Below, in pieces: positions 1-5,055 of a DNA stretch of 5,055 bases. Position 1 is the stretch's first letter. Every line of letters starts with the position of its first letter. The position numbers and the translations under genes are program-made. Under the pieces are notes generated by a model that was given only the letters and a program-made list of their open reading frames with translations, did not search any database and was not told the origin of the DNA. The stretch comes from Gemmatimonadales bacterium (GTDB lineage: Bacteria; Gemmatimonadota; Gemmatimonadetes; Gemmatimonadales; GWC2-71-9): positions 1-5,055 of the forward strand of contig JAICPP010000211.1 of the NCBI GenBank assembly GCA_025929805.1. Reading direction: 5' to 3'.

Positions 1-671
1 CGGTAGTGCGCCCGCTGATCGACTTGATCACCCGGGCCGATGCAGTGACAATAGGTCCCGGCTTGGGACGAGATTCCGGAAGGCGTGAGTTGGAGAGGGC
101 CCTGGTAGCGGCCTCTCGAGCCGCGGTGCTCGATGCAGATGCGCTGGTCGTGTTTGCCGGGGCTGTGTCCGATCTTGCGGCACTGAGCCGAGGGCGATCG
201 CTGGTGCTCACCCCTCATCCGGGAGAGTTCCGGGCCATGTTTCCCGAGCTGGCTTCGGTTCGGGAGTTGGATCCCTGGACGGCAGCGGCGAGTGCCGCAG
301 AGGCCACCGGCGCCACAATCCTCTTGAAGGGCGTACCCACGGTCATAGCGTCTCCCGGCGGGTCGCTTCTGACTGTTGCCGCCGGTAATCCGGGGTTGGC
401 CACCGGAGGAAGTGGTGACGTCCTTGCCGGCCTGGTGACGACCGCCCTGGCGCAGGGGTTGGAGCCGAGCGCCGCTGCCGCGCTCGGTGCTCAGGCACTG
501 GGCCGAGCAGCCGACCTGGCTGCCAGGCGCTACACGGCACGAAGCCTCAGACCCATGGACGTGGTCAACGCGCTGCCCGACCTCTGGCGAGAGTGGGAGC
601 TGCTTCGAGTCTCTCGTCCAGCGCCGCGGCCTCCAATCATGTTCGAGCTGCCGCGACCCCAAACGGCTTAG
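1..671 (+). CDS. nnrD: ADP/ATP-dependent NAD(P)H-hydrate dehydratase domain, 3' part (5' end outside window)
   Basis: The protein dehydrates the S-form of hydrated NAD(P)H (NAD(P)HX), a damaged cofactor, using ADP or ATP; it is a cytosolic metabolite-repair enzyme with a ribokinase-like fold. The reading frame is open from the first full codon (base 3), so the gene enters from the left and about 223 codons are visible. Family motifs appear in order: GPGLG (bases 54-68), VLDADAL (126-146), LTPHPGEF (207-230), the LLKG-PTVI stretch (about 321-350) and the signature GNPGLATGGSGDVL (384-425), whose GSGD holds the presumed catalytic Asp. The C-terminus ends in a Pro-rich tail (RPAPRPPIMFELPRPQTA). 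The missing 5' part could carry an NnrE epimerase domain, as in many bacterial fusions; this cannot be decided here. The propeller gene starts 13 bp after the TAG stop, so co-transcription is likely. Family assignment is secure; bifunctionality is unknown. Confidence 0.95.
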   Translation, partial: VVRPLIDLITRADAVTIGPGLGRDSGRRELERALVAASRAAVLDADALVVFAGAVSDLAALSRGRSLVLTPHPGEFRAMFPELASVRELDPWTAAASAAEATGATILLKGVPTVIASPGGSLLTVAAGNPGLATGGSGDVLAGLVTTALAQGLEPSAAAALGAQALGRAADLAARRYTARSLRPMDVVNALPDLWREWELLRVSRPAPRPPIMFELPRPQTA

Positions 672-684
672 GGTAGATTCCCGC

Positions 685-2253
685 ATGCGCCGGCTCCCCC
701 TGCTACCGCTCCTGGCGTGTCTGGTTTCTCCCGCAGCGGCTCAGTCGTTCTCTCGCGACTGGCGCCCGGAAGATCGCACCGTTATCGGTGACTTCAGCCG
801 CGTCAGCGCGATAGCAACCTCTCCCGATCGGGTCTTCATCGTCTCGCCGAGCGGGGTCTTGATCTGGAACCCGCAGTTCGAGCGGTGGGAAGGCTCAGTC
901 GATCCTCCCGATCGCTCTCTGCTGGCCCGGGTGTTCAGCGCGCTGGCGGATCCACTGGATAACTCCCTCTGGCTCGCCCGGCCGGAGGGGTGGGTGCATT
1001 ATCAGCCTGATATTCAGCTCTGGGATCAGAGCACCGTACCCGAAGGCGTGATGGCAATAGCCTTCGATCAGGAGAATCCAGCTGCCGGATTGTACCTCCG
1101 CAGCCGCAGTGGTTGGATGTTGCTTCCAAGAGGCGCTGCTGTAGCCTCGCCCACCGAACCTCCCGCTCGGCCATTCTCTCCTCCTACCGTGTCGGAAGCG
1201 ATCCGGAGCAACCCGAGCCTGGAGGCAAACGCCGCTGCAATTCTCACCGACAGCCGGTTGAACAACGCGCGGTACACCGCGGTCGCACGGTCGTTCGACA
1301 ACCGCGGCTGGTATCTCGGCACCTCAGGAGTCGGTGCCTTGTATCTGCCGGACGGTGCCCCCTTGCCTTGGCGGCTCACCTTTGGACTGCCATCCGAGAG
1401 GGTCGGAGCAGTGTTCAGCTGGCCCGGCGGAGTATGGGCGGCGACCGATCGTACGCCGGTGGCCGATGCCGCCCTGACCTTCGTGGCGACCGATCTGGCT
1501 GAGTTCATGAGTGTTCCCGGGAGCTCGGCTGTCGGTACTCCTTTCAACCAGGTAAAGGAGCTGGCGGGCCAGGGCCGCGCGATCTGGGCTGCCACCGACC
1601 TCGGCGTTGCCCGGATCGAGCCCTCTGATAGCTCACTGCAACTGGTCGATGAACGTCGAGGACTGCCCGACAGCCGGGTGTATTCCATAGTCTCTCGAGG
1701 GGGACGGATCGTAGTGGGAACCGCCCACGGCGTCGCCCGGCTGGGGGAGTCCTTGAAGGTCGAGCGGATTGCTCCCGGCTACCGTGATGCGGTGTATACC
1801 GTCTTTCCTGCCGGCGACTCGATATGGGCGGGGACGCCGGTGGGACTGTTGCTCGCTCTCCCCGAACGTCCGGATCTAGTGCGTCCTGCGGGGTTGACCT
1901 CGCCCAGCCTGCAGGCAGGCGTGGTGGATCTCGCGCCGCTCGCCGATACGCTGGTGGCATTGACGCGCGACGAGCTGCTCTGGCGTGATCCCCGGAGTAA
2001 ACGGTGGACCCTCGGTCCCAATCTGTCCGGGCTGCTCGGCCGCCTTCGCCGGTTTGTGGCCGAGGGCACCGGCTTCTGGGTAGCGGGAGATCGAGGGGTA
2101 GGCTTTGCGCGCCTGGGCACGCCTCCACTCAGACCGTTGCGGATGGGAGACCTTCCCGGACTGCCGAACGACCTGGCGGTAGACGAAGAATTCTTGTGGG
2201 TCGCTACTGACGGTGGTCTGGTTCGGTTTCGTCTGAGCGTTATTCGTCCGTGA
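685..2253 (+). CDS. secreted beta-propeller protein with Reg_prop-like repeats, function unknown
   Basis: The frame is open from base 487, but the ATG at 685 is chosen because it begins a clear Sec signal peptide: MRR, a Leu-rich core, then SPAAA|QS with cleavage expected near residues 19/20. Earlier starts would lie inside nnrD and bury this signal. The 522-residue product should act outside the cytoplasmic membrane. Blade-like repeats ending in a pattern close to (I/L)W-(A/V)-A-(T/G)-x-x-G-(V/L) occur near residues 51-61, 95-105, 209-221, 250-256, 300-312, 342-353, 380-391, 464-477 and 504-515. Several are linked by GLP(D/N/S), as in two-component-regulator propellers (236, 327, 492). No kinase, DNA-binding or other catalytic domain follows, and no transmembrane segment is evident after the signal. 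Residues about 149-198 break the repeat spacing with a Pro/Ala-rich, probably helical insert. Its TGA overlaps the thiL start. LLAC at residues 9-12 resembles a lipobox but lies too early to be convincing. Role unknown; a scaffold, ligand-binding or envelope sensor role would be a guess. Confidence 0.85.
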   Translation: MRRLPLLPLLACLVSPAAAQSFSRDWRPEDRTVIGDFSRVSAIATSPDRVFIVSPSGVLIWNPQFERWEGSVDPPDRSLLARVFSALADPLDNSLWLARPEGWVHYQPDIQLWDQSTVPEGVMAIAFDQENPAAGLYLRSRSGWMLLPRGAAVASPTEPPARPFSPPTVSEAIRSNPSLEANAAAILTDSRLNNARYTAVARSFDNRGWYLGTSGVGALYLPDGAPLPWRLTFGLPSERVGAVFSWPGGVWAATDRTPVADAALTFVATDLAEFMSVPGSSAVGTPFNQVKELAGQGRAIWAATDLGVARIEPSDSSLQLVDERRGLPDSRVYSIVSRGGRIVVGTAHGVARLGESLKVERIAPGYRDAVYTVFPAGDSIWAGTPVGLLLALPERPDLVRPAGLTSPSLQAGVVDLAPLADTLVALTRDELLWRDPRSKRWTLGPNLSGLLGRLRRFVAEGTGFWVAGDRGVGFARLGTPPLRPLRMGDLPGLPNDLAVDEEFLWVATDGGLVRFRLSVIRP

Positions 2254-3224
2254 CGCCTGCCGCGAAGCAACATCTGGCGCTCGGTCCCGGCCCAGAGTTC
2301 GAGCGAATTCGTGAGATCCAACGGCTCCTGGGCCCGCAGGGACGCGGGCTGGGCGACGACTGCGCCATCATACCAGCAGGCGACGCGTTCTTCGCGATCA
2401 GCACCGACGTAAGCGTCGAGCAGGTACACTTCCGCCTCGGTTGGATCGAACTGGCGGAAGTCGGCTGGCGCGCCACCGCAGCGGCGCTGTCCGACTTGGC
2501 CGCTGATGGCGCCGAACCGGTCGGGGTGCTGATCGCAGTCACAGTCCCGGCTTCGTCGACCCATGCTGACTTGCTCGAGGTCATGACCGGTGCTCGAGAC
2601 TGCGCCGGTTCGGTCGGCATTTCCATAATTGGTGGAGATCTCTCCTCCGGTTCGGTGTGGAGCCTAGCAGTGACTGTCATCGGCCACGCTCGCGCTCCGG
2701 TCTCTCGTAAAGGCGCAGTGCCAGGGGACGCTATCTGGGTCACGGGAGTGCTGGGCGGGTCGCGTGCTGCGCTCGAGGCCTGGCGTGGTGGCCGGACGCC
2801 GCTGGCGGGAGCCAGGGAGCGGTATGCACGCCCGACGCCGAGGATAACGGCGGGGAAATGGCTGGCTGACCACGGCGCTCGCGCCATGATCGACCTCAGC
2901 GACGGTCTCGCCGGTGACGCGGGTCATCTGGCGGCTGCTTCGGGCGTGGCACTGGAGTTGGACCTCAGCCGCCTGCCGACCGCCCCTGAGGTTGAGTCCG
3001 AAGCAACCAGGGCGGGTGTGCCTCCCCAGCAGTTCGCCGCGGAGGGTGGGGAAGATTTCGAGTTGCTGGTGGCCCTCCCTCCTGGATTCAATGCCGCTGC
3101 CGCATTCACCCAGGCGACGGATCTTCCTCTGACGCAGATCGGTACCGCGATCGGAGGTCAGGGTGTTCGATTCCTTCACCACGGACGCGCGCTCACGTTG
3201 AAAAGCTTCAATCACTTCGGTTGA
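2250..3224 (+). CDS. thiL: thiamine-monophosphate kinase
   Basis: ThiL phosphorylates thiamine monophosphate with ATP to make thiamine diphosphate, the last step of the cofactor pathway, in the cytosol. The product is 324 residues, normal for the family, and shows the ordered AIR-synthase/PurM-fold motifs: GDDCA (35-39), STDVSVEQVHF (51-61), SDLAADGAEP (81-90), GGDLSSG (128-134), VTGVLGG (164-170), MIDLSDGLAGDAGHL (213-227) and GGEDFELL (266-273). The Asp residues in the first, second, fourth and sixth blocks are the expected Mg/ATP ligands. The C-terminus SFNHFG resembles the aromatic-HF ending common in ThiL. The GTG start at 2250 shares GTGA with the upstream stop and has no clear Shine-Dalgarno, suggesting translational coupling to the propeller gene. 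No TPP riboswitch is visible nearby, and no other thiamine gene is in the window. SeqA-like or HypE-like relatives are unlikely because the motif set is ThiL-specific. Confidence 0.96.
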   Translation: MTPAAKQHLALGPGPEFERIREIQRLLGPQGRGLGDDCAIIPAGDAFFAISTDVSVEQVHFRLGWIELAEVGWRATAAALSDLAADGAEPVGVLIAVTVPASSTHADLLEVMTGARDCAGSVGISIIGGDLSSGSVWSLAVTVIGHARAPVSRKGAVPGDAIWVTGVLGGSRAALEAWRGGRTPLAGARERYARPTPRITAGKWLADHGARAMIDLSDGLAGDAGHLAAASGVALELDLSRLPTAPEVESEATRAGVPPQQFAAEGGEDFELLVALPPGFNAAAAFTQATDLPLTQIGTAIGGQGVRFLHHGRALTLKSFNHFG

Positions 3225-3249
3225 GGATTGCGCTCGAGTCCGCTAGCTT
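3221..3249 (+). promoter_or_regulatory. possible weak promoter in front of eno
   Basis: TTGAGG (3221-3226) and TAGCTT (3244-3249) lie 17 bp apart in the 35-bp thiL-eno gap and its edge. They match a sigma-70 type consensus at four and three of six positions. A transcript from here would begin only a few bases before the ATG at 3260, so it would be almost leaderless. This would allow extra eno transcription independent of upstream genes, but the match is weak and may be chance. Confidence 0.2.
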
Positions 3250-3259
3250 CGGGACCGCC

Positions 3260-4540
3260 ATGTCCACCATCATAGAAGTCCACGCCCGCGAGATTCTCGA
3301 TAGCCGGGGCAATCCCACCGTCGAAACCGAGGTCGTTCTCTCGAGTGGAGCACAGGGACGGGCTGCTGTGCCCAGTGGCGCGTCGACCGGCGAGCATGAA
3401 GCGGTGGAGCTGCGAGACGGCGATTCCAAGCGGTACGGGGGGAAGGGCGTCAGCGAAGCCGTTCGCAACGTGAACGAGGTGTTGGGTCCGCGCCTGGAAG
3501 GACGGTCGGCGGCCGACCAGATCGAGATCGACGCCGAGATGATGGATGCCGACGGCACTCCGAATAAGAGCAAGCTCGGAGCCAACGCCATCCTGAGCAT
3601 TTCACTGGCGGTGGCGCGCGCAGCGGCGCAGGAGTGCGGGCTCCCGCTCTATCGTTATCTTGGCGGGCCCATGGCCCGGGTGCTCCCGGTACCGATGATG
3701 AACATCCTGAACGGCGGCGCTCACGCCTCGAACAATGTGGATGCGCAGGAGTTCATGATCGTACCGATCGGGGCCGACAGCTTTCCGGAGGGGCTCAGAA
3801 TCGGGGTCGAGGTTTTTCACGCGCTCAAGAAAGTCCTGAGCAAGATGGGACTGTCCACCGCAGTCGGTGACGAGGGCGGGTTCGCTCCGATGCTGCCGTC
3901 CAACGAGGCGGCCCTCGACGTGGTGATGCAGGCCATCAAGGCCGCCGGCTATGAGCCGGGCCGCGACGTAGCGATCGCGCTCGATGTGGCCGCGAGCGAG
4001 CTGTTCCAGGACGGCGAATACGTGTTCAAGAAGGGCGACAAGAGCCGGCGCTCGGCGGAGGCCATGGTGGATCTGTACGCCGGATGGGTCGATCGGTATC
4101 CCATCGTGTCGATCGAGGACGGCTTGGCGGAGAACGATTGGTCGGGATGGGCGTCGCTCACCGAGCGGCTGCACGAGCGAGTGCAGCTGGTGGGAGATGA
4201 TCTCTTCGTCACCAACGTGGATCGCCTCGGGCGCGGCATCGAGGAGGGAGTGGGTAATGCCGTGCTGGTCAAAGTGAACCAGATCGGCACGCTCACCGAG
4301 ACGCTTCAGTGCATCGAGCTGGCCAAGGGCAGTGCCTACGGGGTCGTCATTTCCCACCGCTCCGGGGAGACCGAGGACACCTTCATAGCCGATCTGGCGG
4401 TGGCCACCGGAGCGGGTCAGATCAAGACCGGCAGTGCCAGCCGGACCGACCGGACGGCCAAGTACAATCAGCTGCTTCGGATCTCCGAGGAGCTCGGCGA
4501 GCTGGCTCACTACCCGGGCCGGGATCTCTACCAGCTGTGA
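3260..4540 (+). CDS. eno: enolase (phosphopyruvate hydratase)
   Basis: Enolase interconverts 2-phosphoglycerate and phosphoenolpyruvate in glycolysis and gluconeogenesis; it is cytosolic and may also join RNA-degrading complexes in some bacteria. The 426-residue length and every key site fit the family: the mobile loop SGASTG (39-44), GGAHASNNVD with His155, GDEGGFAP with the general acid Glu205, Mg ligands Asp242 (ALDVAASE), Glu286 (IEDGL) and Asp313 (GDD), catalytic base Lys338 in VKVNQIGTLTETL, SHRSGETED (365-373) and IKTGS with Lys389. The ATG at 3260 is chosen because MSTIIEVHAREILDSRGNP is the usual enolase N-terminus. An in-frame TTG at 3221 would add 13 residues and overlap the thiL stop. 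Only a weak GGGA (3251-3254) precedes the ATG. The stop overlaps the ftsB-like start by four bases. Nothing is truncated or missing. Confidence 0.98.
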   Translation: MSTIIEVHAREILDSRGNPTVETEVVLSSGAQGRAAVPSGASTGEHEAVELRDGDSKRYGGKGVSEAVRNVNEVLGPRLEGRSAADQIEIDAEMMDADGTPNKSKLGANAILSISLAVARAAAQECGLPLYRYLGGPMARVLPVPMMNILNGGAHASNNVDAQEFMIVPIGADSFPEGLRIGVEVFHALKKVLSKMGLSTAVGDEGGFAPMLPSNEAALDVVMQAIKAAGYEPGRDVAIALDVAASELFQDGEYVFKKGDKSRRSAEAMVDLYAGWVDRYPIVSIEDGLAENDWSGWASLTERLHERVQLVGDDLFVTNVDRLGRGIEEGVGNAVLVKVNQIGTLTETLQCIELAKGSAYGVVISHRSGETEDTFIADLAVATGAGQIKTGSASRTDRTAKYNQLLRISEELGELAHYPGRDLYQL

Positions 4541-4857
4541 GTCCCGGCCGCTGGGCCATTGTCGCCGGCCTGCTGGCGGCGTTGTATTTCGCATTGCAGG
4601 GCGGGGAATACGGCATCCTCGACCTGCGCCAGCTGCGGCAGGATGTGGCAGAGGAGAGCACCACAGTGGTCCAGCTCCAGCGGGTAGTGGACTCCCTGGA
4701 ACGGTTTGCCTTTGCCATCGAGCGGGATCCGCGGATGCAGGAACGGGTGGCCCGGGAACGGTTCGGGATGCTGAAGAAGGGTGAGTTTCTGTACCGGCTA
4801 GTCCCGACTACAGAGAGAAGCAGTCAAAGGGAAGAAAACAGGGTGAGCGGGGAATGA
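4537..4857 (+). CDS. ftsB: FtsB/DivIC-family septum formation protein
   Basis: FtsB/DivIC proteins are small bitopic membrane proteins that form a complex with FtsL and FtsQ (DivIB) and help activate septal peptidoglycan synthesis. The 106-residue product has a short cytoplasmic N-terminus, one membrane segment (about 6-21), a likely coiled coil (about 27-62), and the conserved extracytoplasmic block ERDPRMQERVARERFGMLKKGEF (62-84) followed by LYRLVP, which matches the family pattern of an ARE..G...GE.(I/L)Y motif. The GTG start lies in GTGA shared with the eno stop, so translational coupling is likely; no other start precedes the membrane segment. eno next to ftsB is a known arrangement in many bacteria. 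The tail after residue 90 is polar and not family-like; its last six codons and the stop fall inside the palindromic repeat at 4836-4957. FtsL, the other small coiled-coil division protein, is less likely because of the ARE/GE block and the eno context. Confidence 0.88.
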   Translation: MSPGRWAIVAGLLAALYFALQGGEYGILDLRQLRQDVAEESTTVVQLQRVVDSLERFAFAIERDPRMQERVARERFGMLKKGEFLYRLVPTTERSSQREENRVSGE

Positions 4858-4871
4858 ACTGCGTGAGCGGG
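4843..4871 (+). repeat. direct repeat pair GTGAGCGGG, 20-bp period
   Basis: GTGAGCGGG occurs at 4843-4851 and again at 4863-4871. The first copy is within the last codons of the ftsB-like gene and the second just after its stop. Both copies are near-complementary to the CCGCTTACGCT pair at 4922-4953, with a single C/T difference in the shared core, so they form the left half of the palindrome. Confidence 0.7.
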
Positions 4872-4921
4872 TGGGTTATTTTCCCGGCAGGGCGTCCTGG
4901 CGGATGAGGAGTTCCCCCTCA

Positions 4922-4953
4922 CCGCTTACGCTTTAGCAGTTCCCGCTTACGCT
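4922..4953 (+). repeat. direct repeat pair CCGCTTACGCT, 21-bp period
   Basis: CCGCTTACGCT is repeated exactly at 4922-4932 and 4943-4953, separated by TTAGCAGTTC. On the other strand the core reads GCGTAAGCGG, a one-base variant of GCGTGAGCGG at 4861-4870. The pair forms the right half of the palindrome and ends 14 bp before the tRNA. Confidence 0.8.
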
Positions 4954-4967
4954 GTTTGGGAAAAGAC

Positions 4968-5041
4968 GGCAGGGTAGCTCAGGTGGTTAGAGCACGGCAC
5001 TCATAATGCCGGGGTCGCGGGTTCGAGTCCCGCCCCTGCTA
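4968..5041 (+). tRNA. tRNA with CAU anticodon, most likely elongator tRNA-Met
   Basis: A complete 74-nt cloverleaf can be drawn: acceptor 4968-4974 with 5034-5040, T8-A9, D stem 4977-4980 with 4990-4993 and a nine-base loop, anticodon stem 4995-4999 with 5007-5011 (five Watson-Crick pairs), loop CTCATAA with anticodon CAT at 5002-5004, five-base variable region, T stem 5017-5021 with 5029-5033 and loop TTCGAGT, and discriminator A at 5041. It is not the initiator: it lacks the three G-C pairs at the base of the anticodon stem and the C1/A72 mismatch, and has C11-G24. GAGCAC...ACTCATAAT...GGGGTC closely resembles elongator Met tRNAs. A lysidine-modified tRNA-Ile2 has the same gene anticodon and is the main alternative; the A4-U69 pair argues against it. 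The first acceptor pair is G1-U72, a wobble. CCA is not encoded. No separate promoter is evident in the 110 bp upstream. Confidence 0.95.
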
Positions 5042-5055
5042 TTTCAAACACTATA

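Larger units (their letters stand above)
4836..4957. repeat. 122-bp imperfect palindrome overlapping the ftsB 3' end; possible REP/MITE-like element or terminator
   Basis: The outer arms are AAACAGGGTGAGCGGGGAA (4836-4854) and TTCCCGCTTACGCTGTTT (4940-4957). They pair over 18 positions, with one G/G mismatch (4842/4951), one G-T wobble and one bulged G (4852). A nested stem pairs 4861-4870 with 4922-4931 (ten pairs, one wobble) and continues weakly through 4872-4875 with 4918-4921. The hexamer AACTGC (4857-4862) can also pair with GCAGTT (4936-4941). A small hairpin, CAGG-GCGT-CCTG (4888-4899), sits in the central loop. As RNA this would be a long branched hairpin at the end of the operon, but only GUUU follows the stem, so an intrinsic terminator is not clear. 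Self-complementary structure is seen directly; mobile or dispersed origin is inference. Confidence 0.75.

Noticed and set aside
487..684. 66-codon upstream extension of the propeller gene
   Set aside because: It overlaps nnrD in another frame, its translation is unlike any domain, and it would mask the signal peptide starting at 685.
1068..1688. 206-codon minus-strand frame, with other antisense frames across 935-2887
   Set aside because: They are low-complexity Arg/Ser/Pro-rich translations opposite the propeller and thiL genes and match no family I recognise.
2190..2250. Possible TPP riboswitch ahead of thiL
   Set aside because: thiL overlaps the preceding coding sequence and no thi-box core such as CUGAGA with its partner segments is visible.
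3602..4594. 330-codon open frame on the minus strand opposite enolase
   Set aside because: It lies fully antisense to a conserved enolase gene, has no recognisable motif, and long antisense frames are expected in GC-rich codon-biased genes.
4885..4892. CGGCAGGG in the palindrome loop is identical to bases 4967-4974 at the tRNA 5' end
   Set aside because: An eight-base match in GC-rich DNA can arise by chance and the following sequence does not continue as a tRNA, so a tRNA relic is not supported.
4858..4967. CRISPR-like short repeats before the tRNA
   Set aside because: Repeats are only 9-11 bp, imperfect, in opposed orientation and with 10-12 bp between copies of a pair; this is not a repeat-spacer array.
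4968..5055. tRNA gene as an integration (att) site
   Set aside because: No integrase gene or repeated tRNA 3' end is visible, and only 14 bases follow the tRNA, so this cannot be assessed.

Overview
The window is a compact, GC-rich bacterial chromosome segment with every gene on the + strand. It looks like housekeeping DNA rather than a mobile or defence island. From left to right it holds the 3' part of an NAD(P)HX dehydratase gene (nnrD domain), a secreted beta-propeller protein of unknown function, thiamine-monophosphate kinase (thiL), enolase (eno), a small FtsB/DivIC-type septum protein, and a CAU-anticodon tRNA that best fits elongator tRNA-Met. The high GC, the Reg_prop-like secreted propeller among core genes and the general style of the proteins suggest Gemmatimonadota or a similar soil or sediment phylum. 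That placement rests on overall impression, not on a search.

The genes are packed tightly. nnrD and the propeller gene are 13 bp apart. The propeller gene and thiL overlap by four bases (GTGA), thiL and eno are 35 bp apart, and eno and ftsB again overlap by four bases (GTGA). This supports one co-transcribed, partly translationally coupled unit. Functionally it mixes repair of damaged NAD(P)H, the last step of thiamine diphosphate synthesis, lower glycolysis and cell division. The eno-ftsB pairing is a known bacterial arrangement. The propeller protein is the only member without an assignable role.

The 110 bp between ftsB and the tRNA are the most unusual part. They form most of a 122-bp imperfect palindrome (4836-4957) whose left arm runs into the ftsB coding sequence and supplies its last six sense codons and its stop. 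The palindrome contains four related copies of a 10-bp GYGTRAGCGG-like motif, two per strand, spaced about 20-21 bp apart. It may be a small dispersed palindromic repeat, a structured 3' end or terminator of the operon, or both. No CRISPR array, transposase, prophage gene, riboswitch or clearly new multi-gene system is visible.
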